Positions 11,301 to 36,377 of a DNA stretch of 64,000 bases are shown in pieces (the stretch's first letter is position 1; each line of letters begins with the position of its first letter). The notes under the pieces are model-generated. The model was not told the DNA's origin and made no database searches. It saw only the letters and a list, made by a program, of their open reading frames with translations. Source of the stretch: Rhododendron vialii (lineage: Eukaryota; Streptophyta; Magnoliopsida; Ericales; Ericaceae); NCBI RefSeq assembly GCF_030253575.1, contig NC_080564.1, positions 5,252,501-5,316,500 of the forward strand. Direction: 5' to 3'. The position numbers and the translations under genes are program-made.

Positions 11301-14300
11301 CCATTCCAGATCCATGTGAACCAAATCACGTGAAGAAAAGGATTGTGTAGCAAGAACCTCCAGAGATGTCAAGATCAGCAACAGGCACAAGATTTTACTT
11401 AACAATTTGATCCAAGACAAAAAGGTAATGAGCAGCTGTATATAGAACAAATTCTAGTCCTTCATGACTCATGAGAGTGACATCAAACGTTGTAGTAGAA
11501 GTCTTTAGTATTCCCAAACTCAAGTATTACCAGTTTCTTCCTCAATTTTTCTCCTTAAGGCACCAAGAGGCCCAATCAAGCGGCGAAGAGCTTCATTGCT
11601 GTACTTCAAGGTAACTGCAATACCAATCACAATGATAGACAAATGCACAAAGTACAACTCACGGTCAGAAGTTTCATGACAACAAAGCTTCTACAGAACA
11701 TAGCTTATGACAGCAGCATCATACCAATTCGAGGAGAATTCCTTTCATCCAGAGTACGTGGTGCATTTATCTCTTGTTCCATGTGGTCAAGGATTTGAAG
11801 CCGGGCTTTAAATGCTGGTTCCAAAGACTCACATACAATATCGAGAGGGATTCCAGCAGGCTTTATATCCAATTGGATTGCTGTTATTCCATTCCGCGTG
11901 CCTGCAATTTTAAAGTCCATGTCCCCCAAATGATCTTCCAGGCCCTAAGAGAGGGTAAGACAAGTCAAGGTGTCAAAAGAGTGCCTATAACTAATAGATT
12001 AGAAGAACATAGTACCAGATTAGTGCTGGAAAAATAGCAAGATAGAACCCCAAAAAACCCAAAAAAATAAAGAAATGATTATCAAAAGAGTAAAATTGAA
12101 AACATTCTAAACAGACAATACTAAAAATTAACTAACATTCCACTGTTCGTTTTTATTTGTTTCCATTAACTACAGAAGGCATTCCAACGTTGATCGTAAA
12201 AATGACTCAAACAAAGAACAAACAAAAAAGCACAAAGTGAACTCCTACCAAAATATCAGTCAATATGCGGTAATCCTTGATGATGCCAGTTGAGGGATCA
12301 ACATCAGTCACAAGGCCCACTGAAACACCTGCTACATGTTCACGTAAAGGAATTCCCGCATCCATCAAAGCCATGCTGCCTGCAGTAAACAGGAATCAAA
12401 AAGCATATAAAAGCCTGCTTAATGAAATATGAATCTTAGTCTAAAATATGACCAGCTTTCAAGCATGGCCCTATCAAAGCTGAAGGTATGATGATCCAAT
12501 TAAATATATAATTTGTCTTCACGACCTTCAAGTGCCCCAGACATATAATAATGAATATAGGAAAATGTGCATTCAATATGTCACCCGATAAAAACAAGTC
12601 AACCACCACTGGAAAATAGTGGTGATAGACAATCTAGTACAGTACAGGAACTAAAGTGCGAAGAATGACGAAAATCATTCTTCATGAATGGGAAGGGGAG
12701 AGTGGAACGCTTGATAGAAGCAAGTGCACTAGGCTAGAAAAATATACCTGCACATACAGTTGCCATTGACGTTGAACCATCAGAAGCCATGACCTCCGAA
12801 TTAATTCGAATTGTATATCGTAACTCATTTTCAGGAGGTAAGACAGCTAGCAGAGCTTTCTCAGCTAGAGTACCTAAATGCAGTAGCCAACACAGAAAGA
12901 GTTAAAATCAAGGAACAGGGTCATTGGAGTACAGTAGGAAGCATATTCTAGCGGTCAAACTTAACAGCCAATCCTGATTCGGTGCTGACATGACATCATA
13001 AGATACATAAAGTAAAAAAAATCTTGCTTTACCATGCCCGACTTCACGCCTATTCAGGCCAGCTCTTTTACCCACTTCATTTATACAAAATGGTGGGAAA
13101 CTATAATGAAGCATGAAACGTTTAGTTGAGGGACCAACTAAGGAATCCAAACGTTGGGCATCTCCGGGTGCTCCAAGGGTCACAGTACAAAGCACCTGTA
13201 GACAGGATCAAACATATGGTTAGAGAGTTGGAACTTAAACATGTAGACATATGGCAGATTTAGTCGCCATAACAAACTAATCAGAATCGACCAACGCCAG
13301 GTAAAAAAAAATAGCATTGACCTGAGTATCTCCACGGGAGAAAAGTGATGATCCGTGCAATTGAGGAAGATTACCAGCTTCACAGAACAAAGGCCTAACT
13401 TCATCAAGACGTCTCCCATCAACTCTAAGTCCTTCAGCTATAATTCTTCTGCGAACAATCTGCCATTATTTATTACAAACTTGAGAGACACAGCTCATTG
13501 GAAATTGCAAAAACTAAATATATAGAGATGAGATTCAACGCCAAAAAAATGGCAAACATATAAAATGAATGGTCAACAAAAGATCATCCATTTCATTTAC
13601 AAGCAATTTGCCATATAAGAAGTTCAACTCTTAATGGTCTACTTAGATGCTGTGCACATCATGAATTCTTTTAAAGACAGAAAAAATATACACCAGCTGT
13701 AAAATATTTCTTATTTAATTTGCCAAATAAGAAAGCTACATCGCTGGTAACAATATTTTCTTTTATTGCCAATCAAGAAAGATGTTACATTACTAACTTC
13801 GTACAAAATAGGATATAGAGTCATAGACGCCTACATAACCCAGTGACAGATCATGGGCCAGAGGAGTTTATGCATTTCTTATCAATAAAAATGTTTAACC
13901 ATACAGAATCCTTTCTGCAAACACTAATATACCTAAGAACTTAACTTAAAATACCATACACAAATAATAAACTCACGGATGCATACCCCTTTCCTCACTG
14001 TGTCAACTGTCTTTGGTAGAGCTTTCAAGCTTTCTTCATCACCCTCTTCCTCGAGTTCTCTTCTCACATCTTGTGTAATCCTATCTAAGGCCTCTCCACG
14101 TTCAAACTGGATGTAAATAGTACATCAACAAAATTAACACAAGGCATGTAGAGATACACTATCATAACCACATGCAGAAGTATTATCTCATACATAGGCA
14201 TGTACATAGGAAGTTAAAAACCAATTAGATCTTCAGCAGGTTTTGTACAGAAATGGTGCACACCTTCCCATACGTAGGATCTGTAAAGACAGCTTCAATA

Positions 14301-16128
14301 GGTGCTTCAGCCAAGTTCCTGACTTTTTCCAATGTCATCTCTGACATCATGGACAGTTTATATTCCTTCTTCCGCTTACCTGCTCTGGCCGCCAGTCTGA
14401 TTTGAGGCTCAAGATATTTAACTGCCTGATTATTCGAAGACATTTAAAATTATTCTTTTACAAGTAGTTCACTCCTGAAAGTTGTTACGAGGCTAATGAC
14501 TTACCTCAGGATGAGCAAGCCTTAAGGCCGCTTCCAGATCTCTTTCTGATATCTCACGAGCTTGCACATCAATCATCAAGGTTTTATCCTTTGTGCAGGC
14601 ATATACTAAGTTGAGATCACTCATGTTGAGCTGCATGAAATTTAACATGTTGCCAGTACTAGTCAAATTCATATACACTTTAACTGTTTGAGGCGTTTCA
14701 GATCACTAAGACGGTCAACATATAACCATGCCATGAGCAGTAATGAGGAACCAAAGAAGCAAAGTATTAAGGGACTTCCATCAGTATCAGTTCAAGAACC
14801 ACTGCCGCAGAATAGATAAACACCAAACTTTCAGCTATTACTTAATATGTAAGTTCAAAAAAGAAAACCTTACATAGCCGCATCTAGCAGACATTTACCA
14901 CTAAATGTATCGGCTAACCACTTTTTTTCAATAAAAAGAACATATAGGCACCTCTACCAAATAGAAGGGAGTGTTACCTCATCCATGGTTGGATTAACAA
15001 TGAATTCTCCGGAAATCCGCCCTATGCGAATCATACCAATGGGGCCACCCCAAGGGATATCTGATAACATAAGAGCAACAGATGTTGCATTAGCAGCCAT
15101 TATATCTGGATCTTGCTTCCCATCAGAAGAAAGAACGCTTGCCATCACCTATGAATCAATCAACAGTGATTGAGAGAGTAAGAGAAAAAAGAGAGAACAA
15201 AAATCAAGCAGAATACCACAGAAACCAAAAACCAATACCATACCTGGACCTCATGGTATAATCCAGCCGGGAAAAGAGGTCGTATGGGTCGATCAATGAG
15301 GCGGCCGCATAAAAGTTCACGTTCTTTTGGTGCACCTTCTCTTCGCATGAAGGTGGTGGGAATCACACCTTGAGCAAATTGTTTCTCTTGGTAATCAACC
15401 TTTAGAGAAGCAAAAGCCATAAAACTTCGTCGAAGGCAAGGAACCAAGAAAGAAAATAATTAATCCCGCACCTACGCCCCACCACTCAAAATGCAATTGA
15501 TACAAGTAAACAGACAAAAAAGGACCATGTGAGCACGCCCGGAGAAGAACAGAGGCAGTGTCTTAATCATATCGAACCCAAGAGACATAACACTAACTAA
15601 TTCAGGAGCTTGCCAAACAACATCTTCGAATGTGAGACGGGAAATTAACTTATCAATAGATGAAATATAATCAGATGCAACAAAACCCGCCCCGCCCGTT
15701 GCCATTCTGTTTCTAGATGGGGTAAAAACATACAATCCTCTCATTACATAAGAAATGAATGAATATGCAAGTGCACAAGGAAACGTCAAACGTACAGTGA
15801 GGGGCAGGAAGTCACGAACGGCGTCGCCTTTACCCGAAGCAACAGTGGATAAAACCTTGGTCTCTTCCATGGCCAAAACGACAGCACCGTTGGCAAACCG
15901 AGCCATCTTTCCCGTCTCGAAAGTGATCTTCTTTGACCCGATTTCGAATTCCTCGGTGAACGACTCAAGGACCTTAGTGCCGGCGACGGGGGTCGCGTAA
16001 TCGGACGGCGGCAGCGACCGCGACTCCGACGCGGACGGGGCTAAGTGGAGACGACTGGTGGATATGGTGCGGCGGCCGAGGTTTGTCCATTTGAGGACGG
16101 GGGTTCTCTTGGTTGCGAGGGATAACAT
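8329..16128 (-). CDS. PNP2: Polyribonucleotide nucleotidyltransferase, mitochondrial PNP2 type (916 aa)
   Basis: Phosphorolytic 3'-5' exoribonuclease that processes and degrades mitochondrial RNA. Sixteen exons (transcription order): 16128-15796, 15399-15244, 15148-14978, 14630-14505, 14425-14264, 14106-13987, 13459-13322, 13195-13033, 12873-12748, 12379-12249, 11944-11725, 11614-11531, 10467-10388, 10256-10113, 9565-9074, 8433-8329; total 2751 nt in frame. Domains: targeting peptide about 1-45 ([14 protein letters not shown] start, Arg/Ser-rich); RNase PH 1 about 55-260; all-alpha linker about 260-350; RNase PH 2 about 355-580 with [12 protein letters not shown] and [16 protein letters not shown] about 615-670; S1 about 675-745 ([20 protein letters not shown]); a Ser/Glu-rich linker; then a second S1-like half ([15 protein letters not shown]...MYRFE) completed by the last small exon, ending PVMSMAEDD. 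That C-terminal extension is typical of the plant mitochondrial enzyme rather than plastid PNPase. It is divergent to ICDH. Confidence 0.93.
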
Positions 16129-17094
16129 GGAGAGAGAGAGAGAGACGATGGTTTAGGGTTTAAGGGAGGGGTTTTAGCGCCAGAGAGAGGGAGTGAGTGT
16201 GAGCTTTGGAAATTTTTGGCACTAGTAGCAGTTTAAAGGGTTTTGATTTGGTGCTTCGTTCGTGGCGTAAATGCTACCAACCGGGAGCAGAATGCTGCAT
16301 GTACAACTCTCGACTACAATTATGGTGCAATTGCGTTTGAAAGTGTTCGATGTACATCAATTCATTTGCATCGAATGTCTCCGAACTCAATTGTATTCAG
16401 AATTGTATATGTTGACTTTTCCACGAAAATTTATTCAATGATGTTCTTTTACATTTCGTACTGTGGTTGGGGTTAAGACAATTTGTGAAAAGAAAATTGA
16501 GATGGGTCAAGGGCACCGCGTGACACTCAAGGGTTTGAAGCAGGGCACATAAGATTGGACTTGTGCGCAACTTGTATCAACGAAATTAATGTGCGGTGAA
16601 CTATGATTTTTTTTAGGTGTTTCACCTTGTGTTAGGAAACTTCCATACCACATTTTTTTTTGAGACTCACCTCAAAAAAATGTATGGTAAAAAAGGCCAC
16701 TACAGCGATGCTCGGGCCTTCACTTATAAAGCTCAACCACATTAGTGTTTCAATCCCCCAAGCTTGTCAAGTCAAAATACTGTGTTCGGTTTAGACGTGT
16801 AAAACCAACTTCTCCCTCTGAGTCTCTGACAACGTATTCCAATAAAATTTCTCTTCAATTTTTTTTTTTTATATACGGAGTATCTTTTCTCACTCACTAT
16901 TCAAAATTTTTTTCCTTAAAAATCCAATCCAAACCAAACAGAAGGTCGCGTTTGTTTATTTTCTTTTTCTGTCGGCAGTCGGCCGGCTTCCTGAAATAAG
17001 TCAAAAAAACAAAACGCACAAAATGCCGGGTTAACCGTCATAAGTCATTGGATTGTACTATACTAGCAGTCCCCAGAAAGTCCAACACTCGAGC
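16129..17094. promoter_or_regulatory. Head-to-head intergenic region PNP2 / ICDH
   Basis: The two ATGs are 966 bp apart and point away from each other, so this stretch must hold both promoters. Seen: a GA tract at 16133-16145 (CT on the PNP2 strand, in its leader), a telo-box (AAACCCTAA on the minus strand within 16151-16162), a short hairpin at 16643-16687 with T/A-rich arms, and an AT-rich stretch at 16855-16930. No coding sequence is recognised in it. Confidence 0.6.
16151..16162 (-). promoter_or_regulatory. Telo-box in PNP2 leader/promoter
   Basis: The plus strand reads GTTTAGGGTTTA, which is AAACCCTAAAC in the sense direction of PNP2, 23-34 bases upstream of its ATG. Telo-boxes are known plant promoter elements, common upstream of translation and RNA-processing genes. 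Function here is inferred. Confidence 0.5.
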
Positions 17095-30383
<13,289 letters not shown>

Positions 30384-31307
30384 GTTGATCTGCTGTACAT
30401 TCTGCTGAGAACCTCTACAGAACAGATCTTTTCGAAAAACATTTTCCATGGGGATCAGGTATAGTTTGTATTAGTACACACAAGGTTTGGCGAAGGCATC
30501 CGAAAGGACTGAAATGATCCTGGCCTGTGAGGAAATTGCTTAGACAGTTTTTGGTTGATTGGAATGAAGCTCAAATGCAATGGTCATTCTTGTTAAATGC
30601 TCATTCAGACGTTTTGTTCGCTGAAAATGACAGGATGTACGTTTTCGGATGGAATCACCATTCACTGGTCATCCCATTGGGTGGCAAGGAAATAGCCATT
30701 TCGTTCCTTGTCAAAATCATTCCGGTGAACCAAAGACTACCCAAGTGCATCTGAGATGTAGTTTTTGTTGTGAAGACAAAGGACTTGGGTTGTTCAATAG
30801 ATGGTTGTCTATCAAAGAGTGGTTGCAACTTTGCATGCTAATCGATTCTATATCTACCGAAAACTTTTGTTAGACGCCTTGCATGGATTTGGCACATGAC
30901 TATAATAATTTCCACCATTGTCTTTTAGTTTATTCGCTTAAATTTTTCCCTATCATCTTCTAGGGTAGAATTTGCAATTATTAGGAGAATTAATTCAGTT
31001 TCTGGAAGTCTTGGTGATTGATCACCAATCATTCACCACTACTGAAGATGAATTTGAGACCTCGAAATTTAGGTATTGTACAGCCAAGTGAACGCCACAT
31101 TGGTATTGGCATTTGTAATGGAACTACAACTACTGGAGTAGCTTCTAAGAGCATCTCTAGCCCTTACCCTATTTTAAACTCGGGACCAAAATTTAAGTAA
31201 AACTCCCTAAATTTTGCTCCAGCCTTCTTTTTTTCAGGAACAAACAACGTAACTTCATTCACATAACTGATCAGTAATTACTGAGTTTGCCAGAGACCGT
31301 GCGGCCT
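30384..31307. other. ICDH 3'UTR and downstream spacer
   Basis: Holds the ICDH 3'UTR. The part around 31010-31160 recurs, diverged, at 33840-34000. Short open frames here look non-coding. Confidence 0.6.
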
Positions 31308-31523
31308 TTACACACTCCGAGATAGCATCTCTCCCACAAACTCAAAATACTTTACCAATTCTAAAAGTTCTAACGACACAGGTTTAACTAAAACATCAAC
31401 CGACTCCATAGCTCTTAATCCCGGAACCATAACCAGACAATCAGTGAGAATTTCAACTTCAGAAAAACTCCGGTCTCGCGCCCATCGCAAAGGATCCAGA
31501 ACTGCTACACACTCCGCCATCAA
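31308..31523 (-). pseudogene. RNase H-like (RVT_3) fragment, copy 1
   Basis: The minus-strand frame reads MAECVAVLDPLRWARDRSFS and then EILTDCLVMVPGLRAM, matching the plant RVT_3 type RNase H pattern (AEC-x-A-x3-GL-WA...E-x-TDC). Such domains occur in plant LINEs and in stand-alone gene fragments. There is no start-to-stop gene around it; it is part of a duplicated unit with 32751-33065. Confidence 0.6.
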
Positions 31524-33590
31524 AGCTGAAGAAGCAAAAAGCTTTTAGACCATGCTCGTGGACCGCAGAAGAAACGTTCATAGTTTCGAAGCAAAATTTT
31601 GGAAGTTACAACCAGCAAATTGAGAATGTTTCCAAATGATGATAGGAACATTCTCAATTTTACGTTGTGTTGGTGGTCGTACCTTCCAAAATTTGGCTTA
31701 AAACTATTTAAGCCTTGCTTTGAGCAAATGTCAACGATGAAATGGTTTCTCCTATGCTTCGATGAAGTGTAGATGCTCTATGAATTCTGAAACACTTAAG
31801 CAATGAAGAAATACGTACAAACAAGGGATTTGATCACCGAATAAAACATAGAACGTGTTTTAGCTTTGGTGAACTTGAAGATTTTTGTAGTGGTCTTCTT
31901 TACCCAATTTTCACAAACGAAACTTGAATATTTGTATGGTTGGATACAATCATCTCTTAGTACTTCAAAAACTCTATTTATTGACATATATAATGGGTCT
32001 TGATTCTTTTTAAAATAGGGACATACGAGAGTTTTACTGAAATAATTTTTTTTGACCCACAGAGGGTAAAATGGTCACATCTCTTCATATACTAATGGTT
32101 TTTTTTATCCAAACTCATTGGGTTAGAAAGATAATTGAATAAAATTTTCAATGGTTCAAATCACGCGCATATCGGATTTCGGGAGTGTCCTTATGAAGCT
32201 CGCAAAGTTTGACTTGTTTTGGAATGTGGAGGATGCGTCTGGGGCGCATTGAAGTGCGCCTGGGCGCATTGAATTGCACCTCAGGAGCAATAAAACTTCA
32301 AAAAAGGTCAAACTTTGAAGGGTTGTCTTGAACACTCCCAAACTCTTATTTGCGCGTGGTTTGAATCGTTGAAAAGCTTGTTCAATTTTCTTCCTCCAAG
32401 TAGTTTGATAAAAAAAATCATTTGTATATAGAGAGATGTGACCATTTTACCCTCAGTGGGTCAAAAAAATAATTCATTTTGGTAAAACGCTTGTATGTCC
32501 CTTATTTTAAATCGAATGAAGACCCATTCTGTATCAATAATTAGAGTTTTTAAAGTACTAAGAGATGGTGCAATCCAACCATAAAAATATGTATGTTTCT
32601 TTCATGAAAATTGGGTAGAAAGAAAATACTACAAAAATTGTGAAGCCGACTAAGGCTAAAAAACGTTCTTAGTTTCACTCGGTGATTAAATCCCTAGTTT
32701 GTAGGTATTTCTTCTTTGCTTAAGTGAGTTTCAAACAGTTCATAAAGCATCTACACTTCATCGAACCGTTGGAAAAAATGTTTCATCATTCGCCGAAAGC
32801 AGGGCTTAAATAGTTTCGAAGTCAAATTTTGGAAGTTACAACCACCAACGTAACGTAAAATTGAGAACGTTTTCAGAAAGCTTTTTGCATCTTCGTCTTG
32901 TACTTGACCAAATCTAAAAGTTCTAATGACACAAGTTACGACCACAAACATAGCTCTTAATCTTTGAACCATAACCAGACAATCAGTGAGAATTTCAACT
33001 TTAGAAAATCTCCGGTCTCGCGCCCATCGCAAAGGATCCAGAACTGCTACACACTCCGCCATCAAAGCTAAAGATGCAAAAAGCTTTCAGACCACGCTCC
33101 TGGACCGCAGAAGAAACGTTCATAGTTTCGAAGATAAATTTTGGAAGTTACTACCAGCAAAATGAGAATGTTTCCAAACGAGGATAGGAACATTTCAATT
33201 TTACATTGTGTTGCTGGTCGTACCTTCCAAAATTTGGCTTAAAACTATTTAAGCCTTGCTTTGAGCAAATGTGGATGATGAAACGGTTTCTCCTATGCTT
33301 CGATGAAGTGTAGATGCTCTATGAACTTTGAAACACTTAAACAATGAAGAAATACGTACAAACTAGGGATTTGATCACCGAATAAAACATAGAACGTGTT
33401 TTAGCTTTGGTGGCCTTGAAGATTTTTGTAGTGGTCTACTTTCTACCCAATTTTCACAAACGAAACTTGAATATTTGTATCGTTGGATACCATCATCTCT
33501 TAGTACTTCAAAAACTCTATTTATTGATATATAATGGGTCTTGATCTTTTTTAAAATGAGGGACATATGTGCGTTTTATTGATATATAAT
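31340..33590. repeat. Direct/inverted repeat complex (unit, palindrome core, inverted arm, unit)
   Basis: The unit at about 31340-32040 (RNase H fragment plus arm) is repeated in direct orientation at about 32895-33590. Between them, 32340-32920 is the inverted copy of 31560-32160, with a symmetry centre near 32240 (GCGCATTGAAGTGCGCCTGG...GCGCATTGAATTGCACC). Shared words include GGACCGCAGAAGAAACGTTC and CTATGCTTCGATGAAGTGTA. It looks like a foldback or rearranged transposon; no transposase is visible. Confidence 0.8.
32751..33065 (-). pseudogene. RNase H-like (RVT_3) fragment, copy 2
   Basis: Same protein fragment as 31308-31523 (MAECVAVLDPLRWARDRRFS, EILTDCLVMVQRLRAM), with a different, frameshifted continuation. 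It lies in the second direct-repeat unit. Confidence 0.6.
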
Positions 33591-33599
33591 GGGTCTTAA

Positions 33600-34000
33600 T
33601 AGGGCCTCGCGGGGAAAGATCGAAGAGTTTAGCCTTCATGGTGGTTGTAATTGTGTGCTCTGTGAGGGCTAGTTTTCGTTGGCGGCATAAGTTGGAAATG
33701 CCATTGAGGTCACAGAGTATTGAGATCTTAAGAAAGGCAGAATCCTTGAGCCATAATTATGCAGCTTGTTGTGCCACACTAGTTTTAGAAAAATCGCGGT
33801 GCAGCATATTTTTTTGTGCAGGTGAAAGTCGCGTATTTAACGTTCACCACACCAATCACCACTCGACGTACTGATTCTACTGAAGATGAATTTGAGACCT
33901 CAAACTTTAAAAGTGTAGTAATGTCAATCAATTGAATGGTACTCAGCAACATAGGCATTGGCATTTGTAATGGAAACTACCTTAATCTTCTAAGAAGCCT
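33600..34000 (+). pseudogene. Scrambled partial copy of ICDH intron 14 / 3' flank
   Basis: 33600-33760 matches ICDH intron 14 (27110-27340): GGGCCTC, GAGTTTAGC, GAGGGCTAGTTTTC, AAGTTGGAAATGC, GAAAGGCAGAATCCTTGAG, in the same order with a deletion. 33860-33995 matches ICDH downstream sequence (31030-31150): ACTGAAGATGAATTTGAGAC and GGCATTTGTAATGGAA. The coding exon 15 that lies between these in the gene is missing. It is therefore a non-coding duplicate piece, not a second gene. Confidence 0.65.
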
Positions 34001-34747
34001 TGTACTATAGTGAAGACAGAGTACTCTCTCTACTATGTTTGAGACAGAGTTAAGAGACTTACTGTATCTACTAATTTGACAAGGTAAATGTGCCCTAAAA
34101 AGCCCTAAATCTAATTACAACTGAGATTCTTCTGGTTGGACGATATGAATTCGACCGGGACTTTTTTCGTTCACCTCCACTGCGGCCGCCTCGTGAGACT
34201 CATGAGTACCCTCTCGTAAGCTCGTTTGACCTGTCTGGAAGCAAATTGAGATCAGGTAATACATTGTACCGAAAGCAAATATACAACTGTAAAGATTTTC
34301 CAGGAAGCAGAGACAGGATCTTGGTTGATGGCAATCCACAAAATCTAGAAATCAAAACCAATATCACGCAATAACACCATATTTGGGCCCGTCCCGCTAA
34401 GGAAAATAAGTAACAAGTACTTATTTTTTGAACAAAATGTGATGTATTGTGAGATAATAATCTGTCTCGTTAGGAGGGAAATAAGTACTTAAAAAACAAG
34501 AACCTTAGCGGAATGGAGCATTACTTGTTCCATCTAGGCGACATCTGTAACGGCGGTAGCTGTATTTTCACTCTATGTAGTAAGAAACAATCGTAGAAAC
34601 TTGGTTGTGGTACAGTATTGTCATTTATCAACCTTGATCCATATTGCCAACTACTTCTGGCAACTACTGGAAAAAAAAAAAAAGTTCTTGGCAACTACTG
34701 GAAAGAGTGCAAAGAATAAAACATTTATAAATCACATGAAATCTCTT

Positions 34748-34992
34748 TTACGAAGGCCAACTCGTATATTTTTTTTTTTCCCTTTTTGTAATTTTGATTT
34801 TGTCACCTTCCCTTGGTAATAGCCGGATACATTTGCATGGAAAGTTTGGGGGCTTACAGTTGAAGTTCCTGGGAGAAAGAGCTTGGTGGTATGCTTGGAA
34901 GAAGCCCTTGTTCTCTTTAACTAGCTCTTCCCAAACTGTAAGCACAAGCAGTATCCAAATTGTCAAAACACAACACACACACACACACACAG

Positions 34993-35053
<61 letters not shown>

Positions 35054-35578
35054 CGGACCGGTACTGGTGACGAGTGGCTGGATGCCAGCATTCTTGGCAA
35101 GTGCTCTAATGCAGTCATCTCTGGTCATATGAAAGAGCAAGCACCTTTCTATCATATGTTGCACCTAATTTCAATACCACGAGAAAAAGTTTCTTAGGCT
35201 TTCCATTGGTATTGAATTATCATCACAACAAGAAGAAGATCAACAGCAGCAAACAACTTAGCCACTAATATGTAGCACATGGCCCACATGGGTACCGTAC
35301 TACTACGTTAATTCCCATGTTTTTGGAGATGATGGTGAAGCGCGAAAACAAGCAAAAGAAAATTGTTTCCCACAATCACCGAGCCGTTGAAATTCTAAAC
35401 TCGTAAGTGACAAACGATAAATCGAAGTAAGATCGAAGTTTCTTCTCCCGTATTATTTTCGATCGATATAGCATTTAATTTCATGTGTTGGCTAACGACT
35501 AATTACCATTGTAATGAAGCTCTGTGGTTGGCAATGCAAACAGGGGAGGTGAGGCTGGTGATCACATGCACACGCCAT

Positions 35579-35581
<3 letters not shown>
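34748..35581 (-). CDS. Small plant-specific conserved protein (about 120 aa), function unknown
   Basis: Three exons join in frame: 35581-35507 (MMACACDHQPHLPCLHCQP start, ends ITM), 35164-35065 (MIERCLLFHMTRDDCIRALA, then KNAGIQPLVT) and 34935-34748 (IWEELVKENKGFFQAYHQAL, then SPR). The middle and start of exon 3 recall a family of short uncharacterised plant proteins with the pattern I-E-R/K-C-L-x-L-x-M-x-R-(D/N)...W-x-x-L-x-x-E-N-x-x-F-F-x-A-Y. Sometimes these carry misleading names; I assign no function. The C-terminus is uncertain: the frame runs to TAA at 34748, but a donor (CT|GTAAGC near 34863) could splice to an acceptor near 34234. A (GA)n tract abuts the ATG on the leader side, and another microsatellite fills most of intron 2. 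Confidence 0.55.
34973..35050. repeat. (CA)n-(GA)n microsatellite in intron 2 of the small gene
   Basis: A long compound tract. On the gene's strand it reads CT then GT and starts about 14 bases after the donor at 35064. Confidence 0.95.
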
Positions 35582-35582
<1 letters not shown>

Positions 35583-35623
<41 letters not shown>

Positions 35624-35638
35624 TCTTCTTCTTCTTCT
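35583..35638. repeat. (CT)n-(TTC)n microsatellite next to the ATG of the small gene
   Basis: CT units to about 35620, then TTC units to about 35637. The tract starts within 2-3 bases of the minus-strand ATG, so it would form the proximal 5'UTR. Confidence 0.95.
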
Positions 35639-36231
35639 CACTTGGACCAAAAAGAGTTGTACAAGAAAAGTCACGTAAATTGTGGGATATTTGTGCCCCA
35701 GATATTTGTGGGTGCTTTTTTATATACAAAGTGGTGGACGTTGGCTGTATTATCCACAGATATCTAAGTGAAGGGTCAAAAGTGCATGAGAAATCCAAAA
35801 GGAAGGGCTTCACCTCATCCGCAAAGTGATAAGACATTTGTGAGCATTCCTTTATATGGGCAAATAAAGACGGTGACCTTATTCTATGCCTGCAAAATGT
35901 GTACCCCATATAATCAATTCTTTCACCTACTCAAATTGGCCTTAGTACCTGGCCACATGAAGAAGGCCTTATTAATTCAATGAACATTGGTGTGCGTCAG
36001 GAATGGGAAAACGGTCCTTAAAACATATCCTAAATTATTATTATTAAAACTAATGAGAGCGAGAGAGCGCAATGCATTTGAAGAATTATGTGAGTGAGGT
36101 CGAAACCTAGCTTGGGTTGGCTACTTGGCTTACATTAAATTGGACATTGAACTATGTAAGGAAGTCTTGACAACATAAATTTACTATATACAAAACAACC
36201 CCATAAACTAGAACTTTATTCAATTTAAATA

Positions 36232-36377
36232 GGGAATTGATTTTTACACTCCATTTTTTTTTTATAATCACACTCCCTTTTTTGGATTTTAATGTTGAAA
36301 GTGTCTGTAATTTTTTTTATTAAAAGACAAAAAAGGAGTGTGAATATTAAAAAAAGAGAGTATAGAAATCAATTTCT
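36232..36377. mobile_element. hAT-like MITE with 8-bp target duplication
   Basis: 146 bp. Termini are GGGAATTGATTTTTACACTC and, on the opposite strand, AGAAATTGATTTCTATACTC; the subterminal parts also pair. Flanking direct repeat TTTAAATA at 36224-36231 and 36378-36385 is exact. An 8-bp duplication is the hAT size. Confidence 0.75.

Noticed and set aside
34115..34339. Minus frame with TGQTSLREGTHESHEAAAVE
   Set aside because: Could be an alternative terminal exon of the small gene, but the splice phase from exon 3 gives a different frame that stops within 12 codons, so I did not call it.
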